A DNA stretch of 64,000 nucleotides from Oryza sativa Japonica Group (GCF_034140825.1 NC_089039.1:23047501-23111500), one strand, 5' to 3'; numbered from the stretch's first letter, positions 32,029 through 44,170 are shown. Notes: generated by a model not told the origin, from the letters alone. Made by a program: numbers and translations.

Positions 32029-34090
32029 ATGCAGCTCCGGCGCCGCCTCCTTGGCCTCTCCGGTGAGGTCTCCGGCCGCCTCCGCCGCTCCCTCTCCACG
32101 GGCCCCTCGCGCCCTCAGTGGGCGATGGTGAACACCGTGACGCCGCTCCCCAAGCCGAACGTGCCGCTGGAGACGCGCGCGACGTTCCGCCTCGCCGAGC
32201 CCCCGCTCGCCTCCGAGCTCGTCGTCCCCTACGGCGCCCTCTGGCGCCGCCCCAGCGGGCCTGCAGCCGGCCTGGAGGGAGAGATCCGGCGGTACGGCCC
32301 GAGGTACACCGCGAACAGCGACGGCCTCCTCCTGCTCCGCGTCGTCGACGAGGTAGCCAAGCTGACCGGCCAAGCCGCGACGAACATGTTCGACAACCGC
32401 GGCGATCCTTCTTGGTTTGTGCAGTCCGGCATCAGGTACGACTTCGACAAGGTCGTCGCCCGCGTCGTGTGCAACCCTCTCAGCGGCGAGGTTCTCCGTC
32501 TCCCCGACGGCGGTCTGGCTCGGCAGGCGTACGCCGGCTTCCTCACCCAATCGGACAGCGGGGGCGGGCCGCCTGATCGATTCGCCGTGGTCGAGTTCAT
32601 CGGCAAGGACCTCCCCATTCATCGCTTCCTCTCGGAGACGGGGAGATGGGACGCGCTGCCGGACTACCTGTTCGGGTGCGGGCTCACGAGGCCGCGCAAG
32701 GTTATAGTCGACCACCCGGTGGTCGCCGCCGGCGGCCGGCTGTGGTGGCTCGACATGACCTGGGGCGCCGTCCACGTCGACCCGTTCAGCCATGACCCAG
32801 ACTTCCGCTTCCTCGAGCTGCCGATCGGCAGCGTGCTGCTCAATCCCGAGGCGACAAACCCCGAGTGGCGACACAAGCTGAGGCTGGGCGACTACCGGAG
32901 AATGGGGGTCAGTGAGGGGCGGCTGCGTTACACCGAGCTGTCCTGGGACGAGCCGTTCGTGCTCAGCTCCTTCGCGCTCGACGGTGACACCGTCGAGGGC
33001 AGCGGCTGGAAGTGGACGCTGGAGCATCGCGTGGAGCTCAGCCAGATCTGGGGCGACGGAGGCTACCCGTGGCTGCCATTCCGGGGCACCAAGCCGTGCG
33101 TTGGTTTCCTCGACCCGCTGAACGCCCATGTCGCCTATCCCACGGTCGGCGATCACGTCATCGGCGTCGACATGGAGAGAGGGGTGGTGATTGGGAGTAG
33201 TCTAGTGGAAGATCCCTCCGAGCTCATGCCTTGCGTTCTCCCTTCGTGGCTTGGGTCATGCCAGATCCCACCTTCAGGTTATCATTTCATCGCTTAATTA
33301 GCATGTCTCTTTTCAAGATGCAATTATCACTTTATTAGCACTATTTCACTTGTCTTGTTTTATAAGTTCAGTCACTTGTTTGGTTGGTTAAATTTAAGTC
33401 ACTTGTGTGTAATGATGTTCATGGAATGCATCTGGGCATTGAAAGGAATTGGTCAGTAACTCTCAGCTAAACCACACTAGTGAGCCACAAGCTAATAGCA
33501 GCCTCTCTGGGAATTTGCTAGTACAAAATGTAGCTCATTTGCAATTTAGTGTTCTTGTGTAGAACATCACTGGATTTATACTGCGTGTTGAATCTCAAAT
33601 GTACACTGTGTAATCTGCTTTTTTTTTTGTCTCCTTTTTGTGCAATACAGTGTTTAAAGGTTAGCATTAGGGATGTTGTTTCCATTTAATTGTGCCTTAA
33701 GACCTGTTTATTTGACCTGCTACTCGAACATACATCAGTTGTTAACAATGTAATCATTAATCAATTATTAGCAAACAAGCTTATTGGTAAAGGGACTGTT
33801 ATGTTTTTGTTGCTTTTCTGACCAACATACTATTCTGAGTTATCTATGTCCAAATACTGCTATTTTCTCTCATTAACATCAACATATGTATGTTGTGTTG
33901 TATTGTTCGAATACATGTCAATTTAATTCCTTAGCTATTGTAGTAAGATTGTGTTACTTAGAATTGTAATGTATGGTTGTTGCTCAAGTTCTTGTGATTA
34001 AATTCAACGAAAAATCATTCAGGCAAGGACAATGCGAAAAATAAGACGTTGGGTGACATTCTGGTTCGTTCAGGCAGTGACAAGAAGTAG
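32029..34090 (+). CDS. DUF1618 family protein, array gene 3
   Basis: Exon 1 is 32029-33277, exon 2 is 34023-34090 (TAG), about 438 residues. The start MQLRRRLLGLSGEVSGRLRRSLSTGPSRPQW was chosen because genes 4-7 begin the same way; in-frame ATGs upstream (31786, 31900) would add a low-complexity extension. The N-terminus looks like a mitochondrial presequence. Core: CNPLSGEVLRLPDG, GPPDRFAVVEFIG, WWLDMTWGAVHVDPFSHDPDFRFLELPIGSVL, RRMGVSEGRLRYTEL, LPSWLGSCQIP. The tail reads GKDNAKNKTLGDILVRSGSDKK, which is '3' type B' as in genes 7 and 8. A Stowaway-like MITE lies in the 3' UTR intron, and a terminal non-coding exon begins near 34815. Confidence 0.85.
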
Positions 34091-34387
34091 TTAATTTATC
34101 AGGTAACCAGCTACTACTAACTGTATTATAAATTTACTGGTGATTCTGGTTTGATTTGCTTCTACTTGTATGTCATTCAGGCTCAGTATTGTTTTCTGAA
34201 CAAGCATGATTGAGTGCAAACTTAATACTGGGCCTATCTTATTAAGTTATTATTCATAAGAGCTTATGGTTCCCAGCCTTACTATAAAATATATTCATTA
34301 TGTATTTTTGGCTTTTTGCCTTACAATACTTTATACTGTCACAAACTGATGAAGCCGGAAATGATGGTTGTTACTTCTTAGCAAGTA

Positions 34388-34531
34388 CTCCCTCCATCCC
34401 ACAAAAAATGAACCTAGTACTGGATGTGATACATTCTAGTACAATGAATCTGGACTGAGGTATGTCCAGATTCATAGTACTAGGATGTGTCGTATTGAGT
34501 ACTAGGTTGATTTTTTATGGGACAGAGAGAG
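34388..34531. mobile_element. Stowaway-like MITE
   Basis: CTCCCTCCATCCCACAAAAAAT at the left and ATTTTTTATGGGACAGAGAGAG at the right, with TA on both sides; the interior forms a hairpin around TCTAGTAC..CCAGATTCA. Confidence 0.8.
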
Positions 34532-35460
34532 TATTGCTCTTGTTTCCTTCTTAATCAATGCATATCATCCAGAGGACAATAATCGATAACTCCTTTTCCA
34601 TTTCAATCCCAAAGGAATGCAGAAAAAATGTTTTGTACTTGTTACAGTAGTCATAGATTCTGTTCACTTTTCATCCAGACTAAGCTCTAATAAAATACAT
34701 CTCTATGTTTGTTTGTGTTCAAACTAACCTTGCTAAACTTGCCATTTTCCCAAAACACTCATTTTTGTTCCTATGGTTATTCAGGTTTTTAATGTTGCGC
34801 ATTTACTTTTCAGGTTTTGTTAACCTAACACATGCAAGTGTTCTGATGAATTAGGATGCTGATGGTGGTAATTGCCGAACTCTTTTTGGTGGGGTTTGGA
34901 GAAGTTTTGTTGGTTGGTCTTTACTGATGAAATTCTGGGAGTTGTCATTTTGGGGCTTTGCTGCAGACTTGTTGGTCATTCCAGTAGAACGATTGGATTC
35001 CATCAGCATGTACTAATGGTTATCACAAAAACAACTTGCTTGCTATGCTTGTCTGCAGTGCTCCTATGCACAAGTCAATGCATGCGTACAGAAATTCAGT
35101 TATGTAACTAGTGAATTTGTGAGAGATCTTATTATTATGGCTATGGAAAGCGTGATGTTTATGTGCAAACACTTGACCTTGAGACTTTTCCCCAGCTCTT
35201 TTTTATGGAATTGAATTGTTCCTTGCGAAGTTGTTGTATTCCAAATGAGATTGTTGTTTCCAACAGTATGAGCTGGTAGATTTGTAGACTCTTGTTTGTT
35301 TTCCTTGCCAAATTTTGACAAAGCCAATTTTTTGGGGGCAAATTCAATTGTGGGATGTTTGATGTGAAATTTCTTCAGTTCGAAAGTGATATGAGGGCTT
35401 ACTGCATAATCAGGGCTGAGGAGTCAGAAGAGGGAAATGCCGGAGTAGCACTTCGATAGC
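34532..35460 (+). other. 3' UTR intron and non-coding exon 3 (type B) of DUF1618 gene 3
   Basis: A TTTTCAG acceptor at 34808-34814 opens a terminal exon with GATGCTGATGGTGGTAATTGC.GAACTCTTTTTGG. Related exons follow genes 7 (about 52986) and 8 (57178), and a relict follows gene 6 (about 47985). Confidence 0.55.
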
Positions 35461-35463
35461 CTC

Positions 35464-35718
35464 GGGTTGGTTTGGTTTGTGGCCTAAATAGGCCTTACCA
35501 AATTTTGTCAATGCCAAATTTTGGCAAGTTTTGGCATGACTAATTTTGGTAAGGTAAAGTTGTGTTTAGATTGAAGCCAAAATAGCCTAAGTTCACTATT
35601 GAAATGGCCTATTTTCTTAGGCATGCCAAAATTTGGCTTCAAACCAAATAGACACTAAACACTATTGAAATTGCCAAATATTGGTAAGCCTAATTTAGGC
35701 CTCAAATCAAACCAGCCC
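35464..35718. mobile_element. 255-bp terminal-inverted-repeat element, copy 1
   Basis: Ends GGGTTGGTTTGGTTTGTGGCCTAAA and, in inverse, GGGCTGGTTTGATTTGAGGCCTAAA, flanked by CTC on both sides (35461-35463, 35719-35721). Same length and sequence family as 39839-40093, in opposite orientation. Non-coding. A 3-bp duplication fits CACTA or PIF-like transposases, but the termini match neither clearly. Confidence 0.85.
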
Positions 35719-35784
35719 CTCATTTTTTTGAGTGAGAGATGATTTTCCCTTTAATTTGAGGTGTTCATGTAGGCTAGTGGTTTT

Positions 35785-35877
35785 CTCAGCTGGGCCGTGG
35801 ACCGTGGGCCCATGGTCACTGATGCTTCTACGGCCCAAGCAGCTCAGGCGTCAGGCCCAAAACACTTTTACGGGAAA
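35785..35877 (+). promoter_or_regulatory. site II cluster with decayed E2F-like site upstream of DUF1618 gene 4
   Basis: CAGCTGGGCCGTGGACCGTGGGCCCA, GGCCCAAGC and AGGCCCAAAA are followed by TTTTACGGGAAA at 35866-35877, where the perfect 12-mer of genes 3 and 5 has lost its GGC core start. GTGACGTGG follows, as upstream of gene 3. Confidence 0.45.
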
Positions 35878-36350
35878 CTAGTGACGTGGAATAGCAGATC
35901 AGGGCAGCAGGCACGGTCGGGGGGGCAGCTCAAACGTTCAAAGCCATCTCCTTTTTCGCTGCTGCACTGCTACGTTCCAAATACTCATCCGTTTTTGTTC
36001 AGTAAATTTGAACAAAAAATTGATATCACATCTAATTCTGGGTTTGCTTTTTTCGACGGAGGGAATACTACTTCGCACGGAGGCGGGCCAGCAATGTAGT
36101 AGTGGTAGTAGGCCACTGACACTGACAAATGGGCCCAAATACTCACTGACAACTGGACCCGACAGTTTTCCCTACACCCCGCAGGCGTAGAACAACCCGA
36201 TTTCTCCAGGAAACCAACGGAACATCACTGCGTGCACCGAGTCCACACGAACCGGGCGTGACAATTGCAAAAGCTTCCTCTCAGTTTCTCCTCCTCTCCT
36301 CTCTCTCAGCCACACCACCACCACCACCACCTACACGCCGCGCCGCCGCG

Positions 36351-37900
36351 ATGCAGCTCCGGCGCCTCCTTGGCCTCTCCGGTGAGGTCTCCGGCCGCCT
36401 CCGCCGCTCCCTCTCCACGGCCGCCTCGCGCCCCGCCCCCGCGTGGGCCATGATGGACGACGCGGTGCGGTTGGACGAGCGAGTGCCGCCGGAGCGGCGC
36501 CCGACGCTCCGCCTCGCCGAGCCCCCGCGCGTCTCCCGCCTCACCGTCCCCCTCCACTGCCTCCTGTGCCCCGCTACACCGGGCACCGAAGGCAACGTCG
36601 CCTGCCGCATCAACATCTGCACGGCGAGCAGCGGCGGCCTCCTCCTCCTCCGCACCGTGTTCGATCTCGCCCAGGTGCCCGACCATGTCAAGTTCCCCAT
36701 CCCCATCTCCAAGGACGACACCACCTGGCCTCCGCTCCCCGGCCTCAAGTCCCACACGGAGGTCTCCCGCGTCGTCTGCAACCCTCTCACCGCCGAGCTG
36801 CTCCGCCTCCCGGAGGACCCGGACACCGTCGGCGAGAGCAAGAGTTGGCACAATCTTCTCCACGGCTTCCTCACCCAAGCCGACCGCGCGGACGGGCCAC
36901 CCGACAGGTTCGCGGTAGCCGAAATCAGAGGCGCGGATTGCGTCATGCACCGGTTTCTCTCGGAGAAGGGGAGGTGGGAGGCGACGATGAGCTTGTCCTC
37001 GCTGTCGTTCACGCGCCAGATTCTCATCGACCAGCCGGTGGTGTCCTTCGGCGGCAGGATGTGGTGGATCGACCTGGCCTGGGGCGCCGTCTCCGTCGAC
37101 CCGTTCCCCGACCAGCCGGACGTCCGCTACGTCCTCCTGCCTAGCGGCAGCGTGCTGCCCGCCGACGCGGCGAGCATCGAGATGCGGCGGGGGAAGGTGG
37201 GGCTGAGAAGGTGGCGGCGCATCGGGGTCAGCGAAGGGAGGCTGCGGTACGTCGAGGTGTCCGGTGCCAAGCCGTTCGTGCTCAGCTCCTTCGTGCTCGA
37301 CGACGACGGCGGCGGCCGCTGGACGCTGGCGCACCGCGTGGCGCTCGGCCCGCTCTCGCCGGCGGGGCCCTTGCAGATCGGCGCCATCGATCCGCTCAAC
37401 GCCAGCGTCGTGTACCTCGTGGTTGGCGGCGACGACGGCAAGCACGTCATCGGCGTCGACATGGAAAGGCGCATGGTGATTGCGAGTTTTCTGCTCGACG
37501 AGCCCACCGTGTTTACGCCTTTCGTGCTCCCTCCGTGGCTTGCATCAAGCCGGATACAAGGTGACCACTTGACACAACTGTTGTACTGTGCTGTGAATTC
37601 AACAATTGTCTTCTTTCATGTAATCACCGATTCACAGTGTATAGTGGACTATATATGTCAGAAAGTGATCTTGATTAAACTGAACGATGTTCTTTCTACT
37701 ACTTCTTTATTAGACAATGAAATTCATTCCGGCATTTACTTGAAAGAAACTACAGCAAATTACTCTTAATGTTAACTGTATTACCCATTTATTCAAATGA
37801 ATGTTCAGATGACCCTAGTGTTTAACTGTTTATTCTTGGTCATCATCCGTTATTACGAAGTTTGATGTTTACTATTTGCATTGCAGGTTACTCACATTGA
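36351..37900 (+). CDS. DUF1618 family protein, array gene 4, lacking the usual tail exon
   Basis: Exon 1 is 36351-37560. It encodes MQLRRLLGLSGEVSGRLRRSLSTAASRPAPAW (presequence-like) and the DUF1618 core with CNPLTAELLRLPEDPD, GPPDRFAVAEIRG, WWIDLAWGAVSVDPFPDQPDVRYVLLPSGSVLP, RRIGVSEGRLRYVEV and LPPWLASSRIQ. No sequence resembling the tail exon of the other copies is present between 37561 and 38120. The donor at 37561 can join the acceptor at 37885-37886, adding only GYSH before a stop at 37898-37900; that downstream exon is the normally non-coding type C exon. If unspliced the frame runs to 37769 with an unrelated hydrophobic tail. About 407 residues in the spliced model. Confidence 0.7.
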
Positions 37901-38320
37901 CAGATGTTCGAGAGAATTAGGAAGCGAATGGTGACTACACGTCATTTTTGGGGAACGCTATGAGAAATTTGAGCTTGTTGGGCTTTATCACTGATTGTGG
38001 CGCTCATTTTGAAAACTATGGGGAATATGTTTCAACCTCTCTTTGCTGTGCTGTGTGCATGAAGTTGTGAACCCTGTTTTATTCAGTATAATGACTTGAT
38101 TCGATCGACAAATGGCAGTCTAGAAACAATGTCTACGTTCAACTCATTTTGCTTCTCTTTGCTGCAAAATTTCTCATGCATGTGCTCCTTAGACCTTAAT
38201 TATGACTTATCTAAGCTTTGTCCTCTGTTATATGGTCTCATTATCAATGTAATTTTTTGTCAGGCCATCTGATAGATTGATGCGTGATTGCTTTCTGATG
38301 GCAAACAAAAAAAAGTACTA

Positions 38321-38554
38321 CTCCCTCCGTCCCATTTTAAGTGCAACCATAAGTTTTCACGCCCAAATTTGATCGTTCGTCTTATTTAAAAAAATTTTAT
38401 AATTAGTATTTTTGTTGTTATGAGATGATAAAACATAAATAGTATTTTATTCGTGACTTATGTTTTTAATTTTTTTAAAAAAAAATTAAATAAGACAGAC
38501 AATAAAAGTTGGACGCGGAAAACCATGGCTGCACTTAAAAATGCATGGAGGGAG
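38321..38554. mobile_element. Stowaway-like MITE
   Basis: CTCCCTCCGTCCCATTTTAAGTGCA at the left; GCTGCACTTAAAAATGCATGGAGGGAG at the right; TA on both sides. Interior AGATGATAAAACATAAATAG shared with 20224, 49487 and 53779. Confidence 0.85.
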
Positions 38555-38849
38555 TAGAAGGGAGTATATTGCCAGCTGCCAATTGCCTATTTGCTTGGAA
38601 TAAACAACAGAATTACCATCAGCAAATGGATATCCTTATGCACGTGTTATACTCGACTCAGATCTGAAGTAGTAATTGGAGATTGCTTATGTGCTTCTGT
38701 GTACATGTTGTTCCTTTCAATGGTCTCACAAGGACCCAGGTCAGGAAATTGCTTGAGAAATTCATTAGCTGTGTCAAAATCGGTGGCCTTATGATGAACC
38801 TTTTTCAAGTTCCTGCGTCAATTTGTGTGCAAAATTCCTCAGTTTGAAA

Positions 38850-39838
38850 ATGCTTATCATTTTTTTAATAGAATGGGCTTTATAAAAATAAAATAAAAGT
38901 TAATGAAAACGCTACCTATCGAGCCTCCGATGGATAAGAAAATATTGGGCTCCTCCCAACCGCTCATTCCACATATCCCATGACCCCCCGCCCCCTCCCT
39001 CTCTCATCTCTCTCCCACGCACGTCCTTAACGACGGAGATAGAGGGCCGGCGTGGCGGCGAACAGCGGTGGAGGAGAGGCAGCACCGATGAAGATGGATG
39101 TAGGGAGCCATCCCCCTAGCATCGGCGGCCCTGCAAAAGGCCAGCGGAGAAGCGATGAAGAGGAGGTTCATCCCCTAGTCGATGACTGAGTTTATGGCCA
39201 TGCAGAGGGGATGGGGCCGACAGGGGTCGGTGGTGGCCGGTGGGGGTGGGGGGAGGGGGCGTCCTTCCTGTGTAGCTCCTAACAAGATATTGTGAACATC
39301 GACACGGGTGGAAGTTGCAGAAAGGCAATGGCCCCTACGTGGATCTGGAAGTGGCGTTACTCCTGTTCATCAGTGACTATGGGTGATGAAGGCTTGGGCA
39401 GCAGCAGTTACCCGCCTTGGTGGAGTAGAAAGGAATTGCACCATCCCGGCGTGGATTTGGAACAGTCGACGACCACCGGAGAGGAGGAATAAACTAGATC
39501 TGGATTGATACATTTTCGCAATTTTTTTATGTTCCAGCCAATATATTTGGATTTTTCTTCGTGTTGAATCGAAGTATTGCAATGGATACTTTGATGGTGT
39601 TTCATATTTCTTGCATATTTGGGATGTTTCAACGGGTTGAAGTTTGATGTTTCATCCATGAAAATGAAATGTTTCAATGGTATTTCAACTATGTTTCACA
39701 AATATTATAGTGGTCAAATATTTGTTATGGTGAAACAATGTCCGATTTTCTTTAAAAATCAGACGCCCGATTTGTAATCGTCTTGTCTAATCAGCTTAGG
39801 GGCAGTGAGTGAGAGAGAGAGAGAGAGAGAGAGATGAT
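38850..39838. other. unclassified repeat-like region
   Basis: A GC-rich part (38990-39300) with many short non-homologous frames is followed by an AT-rich part (39500-39760) in which GTTTCA/TTTCAT..GAAATG words recur. This is reminiscent of the ends of larger grass transposons, but no terminal repeats or target duplication were found. A (GA)n run lies at 39808-39833. Confidence 0.35.
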
Positions 39839-40093
39839 GGGCTGGTTTGGTTTGAGGCCTAAATTAGGCTTACCAATATTTGACAATTTCAATAGTGCTT
39901 AGTGTTTATTTGGTTTGAAGCCAAATTTTGACATGCCTAAGAAAATAGGTTATTTCAATAGTGAACTTAGGCTATTTTGACTTCAATCCAAACATAACTT
40001 TACCTTACCAAAATTAGCCATATCAAAACTTGCCAAAATTTGGCATTGATAAAATTTGGTAAGGCCTATTTAGGCCACAAACCAAACCAACCC
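39839..40093. mobile_element. 255-bp terminal-inverted-repeat element, copy 2
   Basis: Opposite orientation and identical length to 35464-35718. Flanked by GAT at 39836-39838 and 40094-40096. Confidence 0.85.
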
Positions 40094-40127
40094 GATATCT
40101 TTGATGTGGACGCCTTAAGCTATTCAG

Positions 40128-40207
40128 CTGGGCCGTGAACCCACGGCAACTTGTGGGCTGTAGGCCCATATGACCAAGCGGAGCCCAAGAATATTTTTGG
40201 CGGGAAA
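40128..40207 (+). promoter_or_regulatory. site II cluster plus E2F-like site upstream of DUF1618 gene 5
   Basis: CAGCTGGGCCGTG, TGTGGGCTGTAGGCCCATA and GAGCCCAAG precede TTTGGCGGGAAA at 40196-40207. The start codon is about 460 bp downstream with no MITE between, which gives the unperturbed spacing for the array. Confidence 0.55.
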
Positions 40208-40665
40208 CTTTGTGACGTACGATCGGCTCGTCGGCAGCGCAGGCACAGGCGATAGTCAGTTCAACTTCAAACGTTCAGGTTCGCTCAAAAAACTTCAAAC
40301 GTTCAAAACAATCGCTTCGCTTTCCACCGGTTTCCCCTCCCGTTCAAAACAATCGCTTCGCTTTTCGCTCTACTCGTACGATCGTTCCAAATAGAGGAAT
40401 TTTTTCGAAAGCCCGGACCTCGTGAACCAACTCCACCCATGGACTACTATAACTGACAAGTGGGACCCAGAAAAGCTGTTCTCACTGCACCCCCGTACAA
40501 CAAGTCCACCACGCAACCAACAGATGACCATCGCTGCGTGCACCGAGTCCACATGAACCGTGTCTCCTCTCAATTTCTCATCCTCCCTTTCTCTCTCTTT
40601 CTCTCTCTCTCGCAATTTTTCCCCATCACCACAGCACCACTAGACGACAAGACGCCGTGGCGGCC

Positions 40666-43015
40666 ATGATGCAGCTCCGGCACCTCCTTGGTCTCTCCGG
40701 CGAGGTCTCTGGCCGCCTCCGCCGCTCCCACTCGACGGCCGCCTCGCGACCCGCGTGGGCCATGATGGCCGACATGGGGTTGGTCCACACGGAGCAAGAA
40801 CCGCCGGAGCCAATCACGACCGCGACCTTCTGCCTCGCCTCGCCACCGCGCGTCTCCCAGCTCGTCGTCCCCATCCGCTTCATCGTGTCCCTCGCTGTCC
40901 CCGTCGACGACGGCAGCAAGGGGGAGGTCATCTCCCGCGGCACCATCTGCGCGGCGAACAGCGGCGGCCTCTTCCTCGTCCGCACCGCGCTCGAGCTAGT
41001 CCAAGTTCCTGCCCATGGCGGAAACCCCGTCTTCATCCCCAGGCCCAAGGATGACACCTGGCCGCCGCTCCCTGGCCTCAAGTCCGACACCAAAGTCGTC
41101 CGCGTCGTCTGCAACCCTCTCACCGGCGGCGAGCTGCTCCCCCTCCCGGAGGAGGACCCTGACACCGGCGACACGGGCGGTACTTGGCGCTTTGTCAAGC
41201 CCGGCTTCCTCACCCAAGCCGACCGCGGCGACGGGCCGCCTGATCGATACGCGGTGGCGGAGATCAGAGGCGAGGATTCCATCATGCACCGATTCCTCTC
41301 GGAGACGGGGAGGTGGGACGCGACGCCGGGCTTCTCGTCCGCGATCCCCGCGGCGCGTCCAGCGATCACCGCGGACCATCCGGTGGTGAGCTTCGGAGGC
41401 CGGATGTGGTGGATCGACCTGGCCTGGGGCGCCGTCTCCGTCGACCCGTTCGCGGCCGAGCCGGACTTCCGCTTCGTCGAGCTGCCGAGCGGCAGCGTGC
41501 TGCCCGCCGCCGACGCGATAAGCTTCGAGAGGCGGCGGCTGCAGGAGGCGCCGCTGAGCAGGTACCGGCGCGTCGGGGTCAGCGAGGGGAGGCTGCGCTA
41601 CGTCGAGGTGTCCGAGGCGTCGCCGTTCGTGCTCAGCTGCTTCACGCTCGACGACGAAGGCGGCAGCGGCTGGACTCTGGAGCACAGAGTGGCGCTCGGC
41701 CGGCTCTGGTCGGAGCCATTGCAGGAGACACCGCGGATCGGTGCTCTCGATCCGCTGAAAGCTAGTGTGGTGTACCTCATGATCGGCGAGGATGGTAGGC
41801 ACGTTGTCGGGGTGGACTTGGAGAAGGGGGTGATGATCGGGAGCTGTCTGCTGGAGCATCCCATCGGGCTGACACCCTGCGTGCTCCCGCCATGGCTTGA
41901 AACAAGCCGGATCCCTTCTACAGGTGTTTGATCTACTAAGCATTTTTCCTTCTCTCTGTATGTGTGTGTGTGTTTTTTTTTCAGTGGCTCTTGTTACTAT
42001 GTTAGTGCATCCATGTTTATCACTGCCTGATTTTTGCTAAAAATGGGCGTCGTAACTATTTTTGCTGTTTGCTGCTAACTCGCGTGAATGTTCGAGTAAT
42101 GCATTTGGGCTTTGGCAGGGGTTGGTTAGTTCTTCTAAGCCTCCTGTTGTAAGTTGCTACAGGTTATAGCTCATTTTCATCCATAGGCTTAAATGTTATT
42201 ATAGGTATATTTTGTGAATTCAGATTTACAATGTTCTACATTTGCTTCCATCGTTTTGTAATTCGGAGTTGCAATGCAATAAAAATGATGTTTGATGTCT
42301 AATATTTGCTTTGCAGTTTTCTAACTTAATTCGGATTATGTTTCTGAACTCCATATTCTGCATCAAGTTTTCCTTAATTTCTATGTCTCTACTAGTCTAA
42401 TGCAGTACTATTGAAATGTTACTTTGAAATGGTGCCGCGTAGCTGCCCTCAAAGTGGTGCCACTGCTATGTTAAGCTGAGTAAATCCTCCCTGATAGGAC
42501 TTACACTTCTAGTAAATTGACTATAGCAGTGATAATCATCGACAAATATCAGCACCAGAACTTAGTATTTCCCAGAAGAATCTCACATGTTGCTGTCATT
42601 GGAGAGGAATGCCTGTTATGTAGCACTTCCTCCGTTTCAGGTTATAAGACTTTCTAGCATTGTCCACATTCATATAGATGTTAATGAAACTAGGCACACG
42701 TATATGTCTTGATTCATTAACATATATATGAATATGGGCAATGCTAGAAAGTCTTATAACCTGAAAACTTAGGTAGTAACAGTTATTATTTGTTCATGTA
42801 GTTAATGCCCAAGTGTTTTGATGCAATGTTCATTGCCACGTTTTTTTCAATTATTGGATACATACATTGTTCTTGTCACTATCATGGCTATGCTATTATT
42901 GTCTCTTGATTAAATTCTTGTATACATGATTGCAGGAACCCTTTCGAGCAAGAAGACCAATGCTGAAAGTAAGAGTTTGGGAGACATGCTGGTTCGTGTA
43001 GATAGAGGCTGTTAA
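40666..43015 (+). CDS. DUF1618 family protein, array gene 5
   Basis: Exon 1 is 40666-41923, exon 2 is 42936-43015 (TAA), about 445 residues. Two adjacent ATGs (40666, 40669) open the frame; the second aligns with genes 3, 4, 6 and 7. N-terminus MQLRHLLGLSGEVSGRLRRSHSTAASRPAW is presequence-like. Core: CNPLTGGELLPLPEEDPD, GPPDRYAVAEIRGEDSIMHRFLSETGRW, WWIDLAWGAVSVDPFAAEPDFRFVELPSGSVLP, RRVGVSEGRLRYVEV, LPPWLETSRIP. The tail GTLSSKKTNAESKSLGDMLVRVDRGC is type A, like genes 1 and 6. Intron 1 holds a Stowaway-like MITE. The non-coding exon 3 begins at 43851. Confidence 0.87.
42623..42773. mobile_element. Stowaway-like MITE in intron 1 of gene 5
   Basis: CTTCCTCCGTTTCAGGTTATAAGAC at the left, inverse at the right, TA on both sides; same family as 30666-30809. 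The orthologous intron positions of genes 1 and 6 (about 5275 and 46637) lack it, giving an empty site. Confidence 0.85.
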
Positions 43016-44170
43016 AAATGAAGCGTACTTGCTAATTCATCTTTTGGTATTTTTCTCTTCCTAACTCATGTGCTTGTGTACCCTTGTTATATCCACTACT
43101 TGTCATATTTCATCAGTCCTTCCGGATCTCTCATATATTAGTTGCAGTCATTCAATAGGTTACTTTTAAGAAACAACTCGCTCATAGTCTGTTCAGTCCA
43201 ATTCTACCATGTGGATAAGTCTCTCGTGGTTGACTAATACTTGGATGCTATTGATGTTACTAATCTTGTATTTTTTGTTTGAATTCTTTGGTGTTTATGA
43301 ATGATACTAGTTACATCTGTCTGCCTCCTTATGATGGTGTTACCATTTCTAAAGCTTATACTCGAATTGTCACGGAGTACTTGTTCTGCTCATACATCTT
43401 TATTGCCGAATGTTGCTGCTGCTGAGAATTGCTGCTTCGGTAAAGGACAATCACTCCTATCAGAACAAGCAGACATGAACTATCTCAAACCTAAAAGTTT
43501 CTCAGAATCTTCATGTTGATGTGTCTTTTACTATGCTGAAATATTTGTAACTAGTCGATCAAGATTCAAGAGTAGACTGAACTACTAAAGTATGTTGCAT
43601 CTTGCATGCTACTTTACTAGTTACTAGTACTATATTATCAGGCTGTAATTTGTGCTGTAGCCTGTAGTCAAGACTTAAGTCATGCAATGCTTCACGCTTG
43701 ACTGATAGCTTAGGTACAAAACCAAATGGATGTTCTGGTTTCAGTGTTACTTTTGGTTAACCACCAAAACTGGCGATTGTTCATTTCACTTGTTCTGTGC
43801 TATTCTCTGTTTGTGAGATAGGGAGACTGATGTTTACTCATTGATTGCAGGTTCCTTGAAATTTACTGGTAGAGATCCAGAGATTCCCTTTGATGGTAGC
43901 AGTTTCTTCAAGTACCTGAACTCTCATTTTGGGGATGCTGGGAGAAGTTTGGGTTTTGCTGTGCATCTGGACTTTGCTGGTGCTACCTGTTGAATTTTGA
44001 GGGTTTTGATGCGAGAAATTTGAGTTTGTTGGGCTTTACTGATGGAACTTTGTGTCCCTCATTTGACAAATTATGGCAAACGTTTTGCAACTTCTCCTTG
44101 CTGTATGTGCTATGAACCATGTTTACTTTATTCAGTGATAGACTTGGTTCGATTGACAATTGAAGTCTGA
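43016..44170 (+). other. 3' UTR region of gene 5: type A exon followed by a type C relict
   Basis: The type A exon (from 43851, GGTTCCTTGAA...TTTGCTGGTGCTACCTGTTGAATTT) is followed at about 43998 by GAGAAATTTGAGTTTGTTGGGCTTTACTGATGGAACTTTGTG...TTTTGCAACTTCTCCTTGC. That second block is the type C 3' end of genes 2 and 4. Confidence 0.6.

Noticed and set aside
31573-33156. 527-codon minus-strand frame over DUF1618 gene 3
   Set aside because: Shadow of the GC-rich + strand exon; similar shadows at genes 4 and 5 do not align with each other as proteins.
39292-39492. Small ORF in the region between genes 4 and 5
   Set aside because: Short, no family match, within repeat-like DNA.
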